NCBI GenBank assembly: GCA_914767885.1
Contig: CAJZBQ010000028.1
Coordinates: 558,001 to 622,000 of the forward strand
Source of the DNA: Blepharisma stoltei
Lineage: Eukaryota > Ciliophora > Heterotrichea > Heterotrichida > Blepharismidae
Reading direction: 5' to 3'
DNA length: 64,000 nucleotides
Shown here one piece after another: positions 41,569 to 53,230 of this stretch (its first letter is position 1; every line of letters begins with the position of its first letter). The notes beneath the pieces are model-generated. The model worked only from the letters and a program-made list of their open reading frames with translations. It was not told the DNA's origin and ran no database searches. The position numbers and the translations under genes are program-made.

Positions 41569-44500
41569 ATGCTAAACTCCAGAAAAAGAGACCTTTTAAG
41601 CAACACAAACTCTTTTTCAATTCAACAGTCCCGCATAAGCGAAACAAGTTTCTTTAGCAGCACTGCTCAGCACTCAATGCTCCAGGAGCTTGGCTTATGC
41701 GACAATCTTGTCTATTTACAAGAACATAGTGAAAATTCTATTTATAAGACCATTTCAAATCGTTATGAATCAAACATGAACTTTACCTTTGCTGGGCCTT
41801 TACTGCTGAGTGTTCATAAAGAGAATGATAGTTCTCAGTATGAATTTGATAAAAGAGAAGAGTACTCTGAAGCTTCAAATATTCTTTCTCCTCACCTGTA
41901 CAGCATAAGCTCAAAGGCATATTTTCATATGAAAGAAGCCAAACAAAACCAAGTCATTTCGCTATTAGGGTTATCAGGATCTGGGAAGACCTTTAGTACT
42001 ATCCATTTAATTGACCATTTAATATACATATCATGCAAACAAGAATCAAGCTTAAAAATGCCAAATGAATTTTTTGATTTACTTCACTCAGGAATCCAAG
42101 CTTTGCATATAATGGGATCTATTGCAACTAAAGAAAATTTAGAATCCACATGCTGTGGGATGGTTACAGAAATACATTTTGATTCAGAATTCAGAAGTAT
42201 TGGAGGGAGTATCAAGGCTAAATTATTAGATATTACTCTTCCTAACTCAGCTGGGAGAACTTATAACATTCTCCATGCATTATTAACAAATACAAGACAG
42301 AATTTACAAAATTTAGGCCTATCAAACCAAAGCTCCAAGCTTTTGAATAATAATGCTAAAGCTAATGATTTGAATCAAAAAATACATGATGGAGATGTAC
42401 TGAAAAGGTTTTTCGATAATTTAAAGAGCTTAGGAATTCAAAGAAAAGATATTAATAATTTACTTGAAGTTCTAGCAGCTGTTGTGCATTTTTATGATAT
42501 AACTTTTGCGTCTACTGGGTTTATTACATTACATTAAGATTTATAAATGTTTTACGTCCACTACGGGGTAGGTTTAATCCCAGACCTGCCGCTCGCCTTC
42601 GCGCCGCATCGGGCCCACAGACCACTGGGTCAGCCTGCTTCGATTCACCAGGGTGCGCCTCCAGACAAGTGTTCCGCTTCAACGGCTCATGGATGAGCTA
42701 CTTGCTTGTGACATGGGCTGCTTTTCCGAAAACCCAAAAAATGGATTTTCTGGTCAGCTATCGGCAAAAAAGGAAAAATACGTAGCCTGGGACGTAACGC
42801 CCAGTTTCACGCTAGGGAGTTGCCCGATTGGTCCTAAGGACTCTGCTGAGCTTCCCCTTTCCAACTTCCGTATCCTCCTTCCCCACGAGGAAAAATCCAC
42901 CTCTGAGATTGGACTAGGGCTAGGCTCTGCACACAACCAGAATTGCTTACCTAGCATTGCTGTCCTTCTCTGAAATGGTAAAACCTTGCCGGATATAATT
43001 AAAATATGTGTCGAGGCTGTATGGCCGAGAGGCCATACCCAGACGAAGACGCCATATTTTAATTATTACTGGGTTTATTACTGCTGGGCAAAAAGATGGC
43101 ACAAAATTTTTACCTAGGCATAGAGTAGCTGTCCAAAAAGTCTGCAGGCTACTGGGGACGACTGAAGAAAAATTCAATGAAAATTTTTCTAATTCCGGAT
43201 CAAAATATGAGGCGGAATCTAGAATGAATGATTTAGCTAGATACATTTATAATCTAGCATTTGACTGGCTTGTTATTAAAATTAATGAACAATTGGGCCT
43301 CAAAGCAAAATCTTTTGTAGAAAAGAGAGTATTAAACGAGTTAAAAAATCTATCAGCAAAAAATAAGAAAGAAAAAAGCGAAGATTTGTTTGAAAAATGC
43401 AGAAAAATGTATACGATTTCTATTGTCGATTTTCCTGGCTTTAGGAATTATGAGACTCTTGGAGGTTTTTGCTCGAATCTCGCCTTTGAATGTTTGAACT
43501 TTTATTCTTCAGGAACTTATATGAAACTTTTAGCATCCCTTGCAGAAGAAAAGGTTTCTTTTAAGTTTTTGGAAATTCCAAAAAGCCGATTTATTGTTGA
43601 TTTTTCCTTAGCGAAGGATTTTGGCTTACTCCCAAACTTGATTTCTCCTGATTTTGACAGATATTGAAAAGCATTTAAACAGACAGTTTCTCAAGAAGAA
43701 AGTGACTGCAGAAATATTATCCAAATATCGTCAGACTCAAAATTCATAATGAAATATACATGGGGAGAAACAGAATACGATATAAATGATTTAAGAAATG
43801 AAGCCTGCAGCAGCTATTCTCCACAAATAAACTACCCGTTTCTCGTAAAATGCACTAATCCTATTATCGCAAGTATGCTCAAATTTAACGAAAAAAGAGA
43901 GCAATTTACTGGATCATATTATAATTTTGCTGATTTTTTAAGGAAATCATTAACATATCTATTAGGGCCATTAGGCGAAAATCAATGCTTCGTGATTTAC
44001 TGTATGAAAACTCCAAGTTCAAGGCTTGACTATGAAGAATGTATATCGACTCCATGTCAAATGACATTGGAATTTTGACAGTGTGCATTTCATCGAAATA
44101 CATTTGGTTGAAAATTTTTAATAGTGCGACATATGGCCGAAAATTAACGTTTTTTTTTCAGTCACTATCAAAAATTTTTAACCAATTTTCGGCCCAAAAA
44201 GTTTTCGGTGAAATGGATACTATCAAAAAAGCAATGCCATTTGACCTGCACCCATGTATATCATTGTTCAGGTCAACCCTTGTAATTCCAAGTTTATTAT
44301 GGGAATGATATGGATACCCTAACTGAATTTCAAAAGAAAAGTTTATAAGTGACATTTCTCCATCATTGAATTTGGACTTTGAAGCCACACATACATTTAT
44401 TGAATCATTTCTTAAAAAGCTACTTAATCATGAAGATTTTATTGTAAGTTTACGATATTTGGTCTTGAAAAACGATGATATAGCGATATTAAATGAGTAT

Positions 44501-46039
44501 GTAAATAAACATAACCATAAAGATATCGCTTCTGAAATGAGCTTTGATATTTCAAATAACTCAATTGATGGGAAAAGATCAGTAAAATCAAAAAGCAATA
44601 AAAATAATTTTGAAGTAAATAACTTGTTTGGATACAGCATTTCAGGGAATACAGTAGATATTGTTGAGCCTCGCATGCACGATTATCTTGATTCACTGTA
44701 TACAGTAGAAGAAATGTCTTTTGAAAGGATTGAGCTAACAGACTCATTCTTAGATAGAAAAACAAAATCTAATACAAGTTTGCAGATAAAATCTAAAGAA
44801 AACATCATAAAAATCTCTTCAAGCAAAGATTTTATGTCAATTGCCCATTATTGCACAAACTTTAAGAGATTTGACTATAGAGATTGCATGCATGAAATAG
44901 TTACAATACAGTCTATATGAAGAGGAATAAAAACACGAAAATATTTTAATGCTTTGTTGATTCTGTATAGAAATGCGAGGATGATACAAAAACATTGAAG
45001 AGGATTTATATGTCGAAAAAAAATAAATTTTTTAAAGCTCGCTATTGTTTTAATACAGATGAAAGCAAGAAAATTCTTCAATAAAAAAGTACGGGCAGCA
45101 AGAAGAATTCAAAAATGATATATACTAATTTAATTTTATTACAAACAGCCTCTTTTTGATACAAAAAAATTAATGCACAATTATTAACGCTGCTTAAATT
45201 TTATTTTTTAAACTATATTTAATTGAAATCAATATAGAAAAATTCTAGCCCAAAGACAGCTTGAGCTTGAAATTCAAAATGAAATAGAACAAAATCTCTC
45301 TAAACGTAGCTCACTATCTACAAATTCAAGAACTTCTACTGATAAAAGAAATAAATCCTCAGAATTTGCAAATTTAAATTCCGAAATGATTAGAAAAATC
45401 GTTAGATCACATACAGAATCAGCAGTTCATGATGACGAAGTTTTATTTACCCCAAATATCCTTTCGACATCTAGAGAGCTGGCAAGGAACCATCATATTC
45501 GCCAAGGCTCTAATAATCTTCCAGTAGAAGACAGATTAAGGCTGCAAGAATGCAATAGACAGTCAAAAATCGCAGAAATTCAAAGGAAACAGAAAGAAGA
45601 AGAAGCCAGACAACTAACATTGTCACCGCATATAAATAAGCCAAGAAGCTATGATAAATCATTTCTAGAAAGACAAGCTTTAAAGCAAGAAGAAATAAGA
45701 CAAAAGCGTGAAATGCTGGCTCTAGAAAAAGCTGCAGCCACGGAAGAGCATTTTACATTTACACCTACAATAAATAAGCCTAAAGAAAAATCAACGCAAA
45801 ATAACACTATAGATAATTTGTATATATGGGCAAAAATCAAAGAAAATAAGATGAACAAAGCAAGAGAAGCCCAAGATGCAGAAGTCTCAAAGCAAATGGA
45901 AGTGTTTAGAATTTCAGAAAAAAATGAAAAAATTATTCAGCAGAGAAATAAAAGAAGACAGCAAAGTTTATCTGTTGTACAAGCAATGGAAAATTCGCTA
46001 TTTGCGTATTGGCCAAGTGAAAAATCTAATAAGAGTTAA
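41569..46039 (+). CDS. divergent myosin heavy chain
   Basis: After removal of a family R element, a family D element and a 114-nt IES, the frame encodes 1,195 residues. Motor signatures: P-loop GLSGSGKT (canonical GESGAGKT), a weak switch I (LPNSAGRTYNILHALL), switch II IVDFPGFRNYE (canonical DIxGFE), and a converter-like LWEWYGYPNW. The neck has IQKHWRGFICR, a textbook IQ motif, plus flanking degenerate repeats, then a short Glu/Arg-rich tail (QLELEIQNEIEQNLSK) and a repeated xLSPHINKP / FTPTINKP element. Switch I lacks the NSSRFGK consensus, so ATPase kinetics may be altered. TGA is Trp at several sites. It does not fit a class I can name. Confidence 0.8.
42528..43066. mobile_element. family R insert with perfect 15-bp target duplication
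   Basis: 539 nt, flanked by TACTGGGTTTATTAC at 42513-42527 and 43067-43081. Ends GACGCCATATTTTAATTAT. Removal with one duplication gives FASTGFITAGQKDGTKF in the myosin motor. The perfect duplication implies a recent insertion. Confidence 0.85.
44048..44253. mobile_element. family D MITE with 9-bp target duplication
   Basis: 206 nt flanked by ATGTATATC (44039-44047 and 44254-44262), ends related to GGCTCCATGTCAAATGAC and GGGTGCAGGTCAAATGGC, with an internal palindrome around the CCGAAAATTAACG block. Removal restores YEECISLFRSTLVIPSLLWE. Orientation is opposite to the YKT6 copy. Confidence 0.8.
45119..45232. other. short IES in the myosin neck, 114 nt
   Basis: TA-bounded, AT-rich with stops. 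Removal joins ARRIQKWY to RKILAQRQLELE, and total coding length becomes divisible by three only with this choice. Confidence 0.7.
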
Positions 46040-46289
46040 TTTTAATTGGAAATTTCTTAATATTATTTTTAATAAAAAAGAATAAAAACTATGATAGATT
46101 AACTAACTTTTCTTCATGGGATAATAATAGAAACATTTGGAAACGATATTAAGTGTCATGAAAAATATACTCGATTAATAAGTAACCATTTTTAACGTTG
46201 ATAATGATGCAATTTCATAATAAGATGAGGTATCAAAATAATTTTTTTATATTTATAATAAAATAATTGAATTTTAGATTTCATAGCAA

Positions 46290-46830
46290 TCCAATCACAG
46301 GATGCTGTGGGGTGGAAATAATCAAGACTTCTAGAGCTTAGTTCAAATTTCTAGATTACTCGGTAGTGTGCGCCGTTTGGGTCATGGCTGTACAGACTTT
46401 GCGGGAGTATCATTTCTAATTCCAAAGCTGCTGCTAACAACTCAGGGAGCCAGCCAGATTCTCCATTCGGAGTCCTTTCAACTGGATTAAATTTCGCGTT
46501 CGAAAGCTCTCGCTAAGCCTGCCTTCCTTTTCTCCTGGGTTAGCACTGAAGGGAAAACTGATTGTGCGATTCCGAGCAAAGACATCAAACAAAGTAGCCT
46601 TGCATCTATTAGACAACAAGCTGTGCCTGAGTAGTGCTGGCAAAAAAATGTGAAAAACTTCTTCCCAAGCCAGACTAGAAACCAGTGGAAATTGCTTTCG
46701 GTCTCAAGGCAAAATCAATTCTTTCGTAGCTCTGTGCATCAAAAATCTAGCCCTGATATAATTACGACATTCGCACTGGAGGTCGGGTCACTCATGGCTG
46801 GCCATTTTATGTATATAAAATTAGATTTTA
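46290..46830. mobile_element. intergenic family R element
   Basis: A GC-rich block from about ATCCAATCACAGGATGC to GGCCATTTTATGTATATA. TTAGATTT flanks both sides (near 46275 and 46831) and may be part of the target duplication. No ORF. Confidence 0.55.
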
Positions 46831-46889
46831 ATGGGGGTTACAATAACTGGAATTAGACATATTTTAATTTCGATCACTAAATTCCTCCT

Positions 46890-47287
46890 TACTCCCCCCC
46901 CCCCTCCGTGAGCGAACAAAAAAATTTTGTTCACTCACGGAGGGGGGTTTAATTTTTTTTTTTAAAAACAATTTATATATAAATTTTTTATAAAAAATAT
47001 TTTTTTCGAAATTTAAAAAAAATCCTAATTTGCAAAAATTGGGAAGCAAATACTAATTTAATTTGCAAAATTTATGTTTTTAAAACGCAATTTTGTTTAA
47101 AATTAAACAGAATTAGCTCTAGATTTCATTATACTAATTATCACTTATATATAGCAAAATTTTTTTCTATTAAAATTTTTTCTATTATAAAAAATATTTT
47201 TGTTCACTCACGGAGGGTGGGTTTTTGGTCAAAAAATTGCGATTTTTCTAATGGTTTTGTTCGCTCACGGAGGGGGGGGGGCGGAGT
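46890..47287. mobile_element. family A MITE, intergenic, 398 nt
   Basis: TACT plus 11 C and TCCGTGAGCGAAC hairpin at left, conserved core, CTCACGGA plus a G run interrupted by GCGG at right, then AGTTAG. Confidence 0.85.
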
Positions 47288-47541
47288 TAGCGATTAAAAC
47301 TATCGTATTAATAAGCCCTAATTTTTTATAAAAACTTTTTGTAAGCAAGCAAAAAATTTTTTATAAAACATATTTTGACATAAAAATTTTACGTATTATT
47401 AAAATTCAATAAATTAGGTCATTATTTTATAGGAATAATCATCATTTATATAAATTTTGAAAATAATGTTATATATTAATCCTTTTAAAGATGTTGACTT
47501 GAATTTTTTTTTCTCATTCTAGGGAGTAAGGATAATAAAAA
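47288..47541. other. AT-rich upstream region of the A20/AN1 gene
   Basis: Contains CTAGGGAGTAAGG near 47520, which looks like a lone IES right end. No partner identified. Confidence 0.3.
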
Positions 47542-47913
47542 ATGGAATCCGATCTTTGCAATACTTGCAATAATTTTTTTATAAACCTTGATGGTTTATG
47601 CTCAGCCTGTTACAACATTAAAATTGAAAGGCTAAAAATTCTTAAATCCTTATCGGATTTTGCAAATTACTTCAAACAAGCAAAGACAAGTGTAGTCAAG
47701 AAAATTTCTCCACAATGTGATTTGTCAAAATGCTGGCTATGCCAAAAAAGAATCAAATCATTGAATTTTATATGCCAATGTGGCTATTCCTTTTGTTTAC
47801 AACACAGAATTCCAGAAGTTCACAACTGTACATTTGACTATAGAAACCACGGAAAATCAAGACTAAGCAAAGAAAACCCAAGAGTTGTTGCTGAAAAATT
47901 CACAAGAATATAG
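47542..47913 (+). CDS. A20/AN1 zinc-finger protein
   Basis: An intact 123-residue frame. N-terminal CNTCNNFFINLDGLCSACYN is an A20-type finger. C-terminal CWLCQKRIKSLNFICQCGYSFC..HRIPEVHNC is an AN1 finger with the expected C2-C2-C1HH-C spacing. The order A20 then AN1, with a basic linker, defines the ZFAND5/6 and plant SAP stress-protein family, which binds ubiquitin chains and can act with the proteasome. The length is slightly short for the family. No introns or IES. Confidence 0.85.
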   Translation: MESDLCNTCNNFFINLDGLCSACYNIKIERLKILKSLSDFANYFKQAKTSVVKKISPQCDLSKCWLCQKRIKSLNFICQCGYSFCLQHRIPEVHNCTFDYRNHGKSRLSKENPRVVAEKFTRI

Positions 47914-48253
47914 TATATTGTATAATATTGCTAAACTAGTCTATTCGGGAATATTTTTGCAAAATTTAAGTTATTTTATCAAAGTTTTAGTGATAAATTA
48001 TGTTTCATTTTGAAAATGACATTTCTGATATTTAAATTTTAGTTTTTAGATATTCGCCAGATTATAAGATTTAGCTTGAAATTTTTTGAAAGTAACTAAA
48101 ATTTTAGCTTTAAATCAAAAATCATATTAAAATTATTCTAGTGAATTAAACAAAAAAATAAAATTTATAATATAAACTACGAAATTGGCGGAATTGCATA
48201 GTAAATTTTTGATTATCAAATTAATTTTTCTTAATAATTAAAGACGTTTTGTG
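47914..48253. other. AT-rich convergent intergenic region
   Basis: Between the A20/AN1 gene and the HAD-like gene. Nothing further seen. Confidence 0.5.
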
Positions 48254-49373
48254 TTAATTTAAAATTTGGTATATCCTTGAAAAATCGTGGATTACAAAAT
48301 CAACATTTTGACTAAGAACATGTTCTAGCTGCTGGGGCATAGTTATCCCTGATAAGGTTAGCATAGATAAGATCCCTGAATTATTTGCGAATTTTAAATC
48401 TTTAGTGATAGAATCTCCAACCATGCATGTCCTGTGTGGATCAATTTCAGGGTAATTTTCTTTGAGCATATGAAACATAATAGGGTTTGGTCTACAAGTG
48501 ACGAGATCAGGCTTTCTCCCAGAAACTTTTGAAATTGAAGCAATAAGTGGGCTAACCCCGGGGTATTTTTTCCCATCCACAATGCTATAAGGCTCCAAAG
48601 AAGTAACTATAAACATAATGTCTGGTCTTTCTAGCAGTAGAGCACTCAAAGTAAGTTTTTGGAATGTAAAAGCTTCATCAAAACTCACAACAACTGCACC
48701 AACATCTTTATCACTATTGATTTTTTCTAGGAGTTTGGATGATTCATTGCTGTGTTCTTTAAAGTCACCTACTTCAAGAACTTTAATTCCTGCTTGTTTT
48801 AGTTCTTCTGCTGCTCATACACCACCAACCAGATATATTTTTATATATTAAATGATCACTATTTCTCACAAGCAGGTTTTCTTTGAAAGATACTTTTTTA
48901 TTTTAAGAAGCCTTGATTATTTCCAATAGTATAGACTTTTTTAATTTCTGGATGAAATCTTCTCATGTATTCAGCGGTCATAGAACTTGGAGTGTAAATT
49001 TGATTAACCGAGGTAGTAATTCCAAAGTCATGTAATTTTTTCTGATAGCTTAATCTACTTCTTCGAGTGTATTCCGGATTTTTTAAAAAAATATTTTTAA
49101 TTAATGATTTAGAAAATATTTTACAATAAATTTGATATAATAATGGTTATTAACAGGCGAAATTCATTAGAAAGCAGAATATGATGGATAATATATAATA
49201 TTTTTACCTAATTGCTCAAGTGCAGAAACTGTTTGTTTGGATAAAGGAAATAGTTTGTTTCCACCATAAATAACTCCTTCAGTCTCTAGAATAAAAGTAT
49301 CAATTCTACTCAAAGCACGAAGCATCTCTCCCTGTGCGACATTTGTGAGGACTTTACTATATAAAGTCGTCAT
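48254..49373 (-). CDS. HAD-superfamily phosphoglycolate/PLP-phosphatase-like protein, probably inactive
   Basis: Two IESs (98 and 104 nt) are removed to give about 305 residues from MTTLYSKVLTNVAQGEM. The order follows the PGP/PDXP family: motif I region DTFILETEGVIYGGNKLF, a cap with NIIFLKNPEYTRRSRLSYQKKL, KVYLVGGVWAAEELKQAGI, VVVSFDEAFTFQKL, a long cap, and motif IV CMVGDSITKDLKFANNSG. The catalytic DxDG of motif I is ExEG here, replacing the nucleophile Asp, and the TNN of motif II is LKN. Both changes predict loss of phosphatase activity. Motif IV is intact, so Mg2+ or ligand binding may persist. One TGA(Trp) lies in GGVWAAEE. Confidence 0.8.
48834..48931. other. short IES, 98 nt
   Basis: Removal joins PEIKKV to YLVGGVWAAEELK, as expected for the family. 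TATA-rich edges. Confidence 0.75.
49092..49195. other. short IES, 104 nt
   Basis: Removal gives QLGKNIIFLKNPEYTRRS, matching the GKxxxFxTNN spacing of the family. Other TA pairs give an insertion or deletion there. Confidence 0.7.
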
Positions 49374-50211
49374 TATATATGGAGAATAACGTGATATTTA
49401 CATATATATTAGGCATTCTTTGGTGCATTCCTGGCATAAGCATATCGTTATAATACTTCATATTTCTTATTTTGGCTAAAAATTAATTCGAAACACACTA
49501 TATAAATAATCTGGATTAAGCTATCAAATTTTGACATCAATAGAATCTATGCTGTAAAAATATTATTTATAAACTAACTTGGACTTGTGTTAAATTTATT
49601 TTGATTAAATTTTAAACATTTTTATGTATATAGTTAATTATGAGAGTCTATCTTGATCAAAAGCTCAAATGAAATTTTTTAACTGTTATGATAGAAATAG
49701 GTTGGCTAAAATAGGTAAACAGAAAAATAAAGAATTGATTTACAATAGTTTTTTTGTTTATTTACCTACTGCACATATTTAACTCATTAGCACTGAAGTA
49801 GTAAAATTCCATTGATTTGTTTAAATTTAATTTGAGCCATTTAAAAGCCACTTTAAATTTAATTATATTTTGAAGAAGCAAGATAAATTGGAGATTATAA
49901 AAAAAATTGAGATAGCCTGTTGAATCGCTTAACAATTCCAAAAATTGACTGGTAAGTACTTGAAGAATCTGGTATAAAAATATTACAATAAAACGACGTT
50001 GGAGGAATTTAAGAAAATTTATTGATAGAGCTATAAAAAACTAACCAACTTTATAAAAACGCATATTAATTTTGCCCTGAATAAAAATAACGATTTGCTA
50101 ATTTTCTAATTAGCCTTTATATCGCGAATCCATCTCTTTTATGATTTATATCGTTAGTAAATAAATGAAAACAATTATTCGTTTTTCAAAATTAGGTTAT
50201 ATCATATTTAA
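49374..50211. other. divergent AT-rich intergenic region
   Basis: 840 nt between the HAD-like and MFS genes. No coding or repeat signal. Confidence 0.5.
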
Positions 50212-51774
50212 ATGATTTTAGCTACTAGGATCATTCTCCTCATCTTAATTACAGCAACTACCTTTGGAAGCTACTCTGCACAGAATGCTTTACCTGTGAT
50301 CGGAGAACGTTTAGACGCTGACATAATTGCAATTTTGACAGTAACATCTGTGTTTTCTCTAGTTTTAGCCCCTTTTCTTTCAAACTTCCTAACAAAATTC
50401 CAAGAACGTAACATGATCTTATGCAGCTTACTATTATCACTTGGTGGAATTATGGTTTTTGCTTTTGTGGAAATGTTTAGTGGATTTTGGTTCTATTTCC
50501 TCGCAGTTTTAAGCATGCTTGCTGTAAGTGGAGGAGCTATAGGCTATCTAATCCCTGCAATCATAGTAATTTTCCATGAAGCAGCTGAAAGTGGACTAAA
50601 ATATTTTCCATTTATTGAATTTTCGTGAGATCTAGGGTACACTTTTGGAGGAATTATGCCTTTATTTGTAGATGAGGACGTATATTTTCACTATTACTTT
50701 ACTCCGATAGGGTGTGCTATTTTTATAGGATTTGTTTATGCATGAATTAATGTTAAAGAAGTGCCAAAAGATGCGATATTGAATGAAGGAATGAAAATAT
50801 ACAACATTATTATCGAAAAAGAAATTTTTATGGATGCTTTAATTATAACTTATGTAGTTGCTGCTTGTAAATGCGTTGACCCTGTTATGACTGGTCTAGT
50901 TGAAGATTTAGATGGAAATGAAAGCGATGCTAGTAATCTTTATTTAGCTTTTTTTATTATAACTGGAACATCTGTTTCCTTTGTTGTCACAAGTTCTTTG
51001 GTTTTTACTTTAGAGTTCTTAGAAAGAAGATTTGTTATGATTTTTGGGATAATTTGCTGCATGATAGGATTAACTATTGTTGGGCCTATCAATTTTGCTG
51101 TAGGTGGTAGCAAAAATCTGTTAACTCTCCCCCTCTGAGAGCGAGCAAAAACATTAGAAAAATCCTTATTTTTTTTAGTCAAAACTCACCCTCCGTGAAC
51201 AAACAAAAATTTTTTTAATATATAAGTGATAATTATTGTAATGAAATCTTGTTTAATTTTAAACAGTTTGCATTTTAAAGCATAAATTTTGCAAATTAAA
51301 TTAATTTTTGCTCCTCAATTTTTACAAATGGAATTTTAAAATTTTATTTTCGATCACGGAGGGGGAATAAGGATTTCTATTGTTTTTTTAGATTTTGGGA
51401 TGCAGGTTGGAACTGCGGCTGGACTCCCCACTTTATACCATACAGTAAAATATCGCCTTAAATGAAGAGTTGACCAAAAATTAATTAATTTGCTTATAGG
51501 AATTTGGGTCACCGCAATTTTGTTAGGCCATATTGCAGGTCCATCAGTAATGATTTGGCTTACTTTGAAATACGAATATTACAAGGTAACTGTAGTTTTT
51601 TTCCTAATCGGGGTTATGGTGGCTATAGTTTACACTTATTTGTATAGAGACACAATGCAAGTTTCAGTGCTACTTAGAGGAAGTGATGACGAGGATCTAA
51701 TAGAAAGAAAGTCAGGAAATGAAGAAGATTTTTTGATAAAGGAAGATAAAAAAAATGAAACAGAATCGGGATAA
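50212..51774 (+). CDS. major facilitator superfamily transporter-like protein
   Basis: Joined across one 246-nt IES and several TGA(Trp) codons, about 438 residues from MILATRIILLILITATTFGS. Around eleven to twelve hydrophobic helices, with the inside loop FLTKFQERNMILCSLLLSLGG after TM2 resembling the MFS A-motif region. A long polar loop (ILNEGMKIYNIIIEKEIFM) falls mid-protein between the two six-helix halves, and an acidic cytosolic tail (SDDEDLIERKSGNEEDF) ends it. Substrate unknown. Helices are unusually rich in small and Ile residues. The first ATG after AT-rich DNA is taken as the start. Confidence 0.7.
51122..51367. mobile_element. IES formed by an inverted, shortened family A MITE
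   Basis: Left TTAACTCTCCCCCTCTGAGA, right CGATCACGGAGGGGGAA before TAAGG. The order of internal blocks is reversed relative to the uS4 copy, showing insertion in the other orientation. Removal gives GGSKNLLRISIVFLDFG. Confidence 0.85.
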
Positions 51775-51891
51775 ATAGTAAACTAACGATAATCATGTTT
51801 AGATATGATAGAAGCTGGCATTTATTTTTCTTAGAAATCTATTGGTAATGGTAAGGCAAAAGTCATTATCTTAATTATGCGAATTTTAATT

Positions 51892-52128
51892 TTAAGGTGA
51901 ATCAATTATATCGCATATTTTGTAGGAAATATAGTAGCTTTTTTCTTGGCTTTTATATAAGTTCAATTCCCGCTCATACAAATCTTTAAGTTGTGATTTT
52001 CTTATATTTATGTAGATGTGCTGAGGATCTTCCATACTAGTATCGATGCTACAGAGTTTTAATCTTCTTTGGTTTGGCCAGTCTAGCTGTCTAACCCTTT
52101 TTCCATTTTCATTCCAATATGATTCCAT
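51892..52128 (-). CDS. small hypothetical protein, 78 residues
   Basis: MESYWNENGKRVRQLDWPNQ to YKICDIIDSP, a complete uninterrupted frame in otherwise AT-rich DNA, with mixed, non-repetitive composition and a clean TAA. No family recognised. It might be the terminal part of a larger gene, but no continuation is visible. Confidence 0.5.
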   Translation of the reverse strand: MESYWNENGKRVRQLDWPNQRRLKLCSIDTSMEDPQHIYINIRKSQLKDLYERELNLYKSQEKSYYISYKICDIIDSP

Positions 52129-52374
52129 TTAATTATTATAATTTCAAAAATGGATTAAAGTTTACAGAGAACTCACAGTTCAAAATTTATAATAAGGAAA
52201 AAGCCTATAAATTCCATTTTAAAGCTGTAGATATTGAATGCAAAATTCTAAAATTCATTAAAAATATTATAGAGAAACATATAAAAAATATAGCTTTATG
52301 GCTTTTATATGAAAATCTAGCTTAAATATCCATTATTATCTAAATATTTAAATAAAAATTATCATATTTTAATA

Positions 52375-53226
52375 ATGAACAAGGAGTATATTTCTAAAAA
52401 GCTGAAAGAAGGGTTGTTACAAGTTGATCCCATGGCAGACAGAATAGGAGAAAGAATGCTTCAGATGGAGCCTCAAGCTAATAATCAAGTCGAGAAATAT
52501 GACCAGGCTCTAAGATCTATTGTAAAAAAAGAAAATCTTACCCTGTCCGCATTGATTTTATTCCTACTCGGTGTTCAGCTTTTACCATCTCTGATTTTAC
52601 TAGCAATATTAAATACTTTTGGCTTTTTAGCTGGGATTTTTATGGCATTTTTGTCTTGGATCTTAATTTTTGCAATTGGTTTCGTCGCATTAGCATATAT
52701 TCTTATATGAAAATTCCAAGAGAAATTAAAAGGCTCATCCTTATGCTACTTTTTTGCAGTCATTATATCGGCATGTGAAGCGATTTTATTATTTTATATA
52801 GCTTCCTTTATAGGTGAAGAATTATTTTTAATTGCAGTTTCTGTCATAGTTTCGACAATGTTTATAAATGCTGTTTTTGCTTCATATATCGAAGAAAATT
52901 ATTCCATCCATATAGGAAAAGCATTAACCACGCTTAACACTTTAACAGTTTTTATTTTATCAGTATTATTTTTTGAAAATGAAATGCTGATTCCATTGGT
53001 AATTTATAATTAGATCCTCACGAATATTTTTGTTTTTCCTTATCAGTTTTTCATCTTGTCTGAAGTAGAAAGCCACTCAGAAAATCTTGGCTCGGCTGAT
53101 AGATCAAAAGCTGGGCTATATGCAACTCTTTTGATTTTTAAATCAAAAGTCGAGCTGCTTTTCATTTTGGTGAAGTTTATAAAGTGGGCTATACATTCTT
53201 GCAAAAAGCAACCTAAAAATGAATAA
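52375..53226 (+). CDS. multi-pass membrane protein 1, Bax-inhibitor-1/TMBIM-like topology
   Basis: 278 residues from MNKEYISKKLKEGLLQ after splicing a 15-nt intron that contains an in-frame TAG. About 50 polar residues precede seven hydrophobic helices (first NLTLSALILFLLGVQLLPSL) and a C-terminal DRSKAGLYATLLIFKSKVEL motif. The layout and the start of TM1 recall TMBIM/LFG proteins, ER or Golgi Ca2+-leak channels, but sequence identity is too low to be firm. The stop at 53224 is immediately followed by the next gene's start. A paralogue lies directly downstream. Confidence 0.6.
52999..53013 (+). other. 15-nt intron
   Basis: GTAATTTATAATTAG, ending with the in-frame TAG. Splicing joins NEMLIPL to ILTNIFVFPYQFF. 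Confidence 0.85.
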
Positions 53227-53230
53227 TAAA

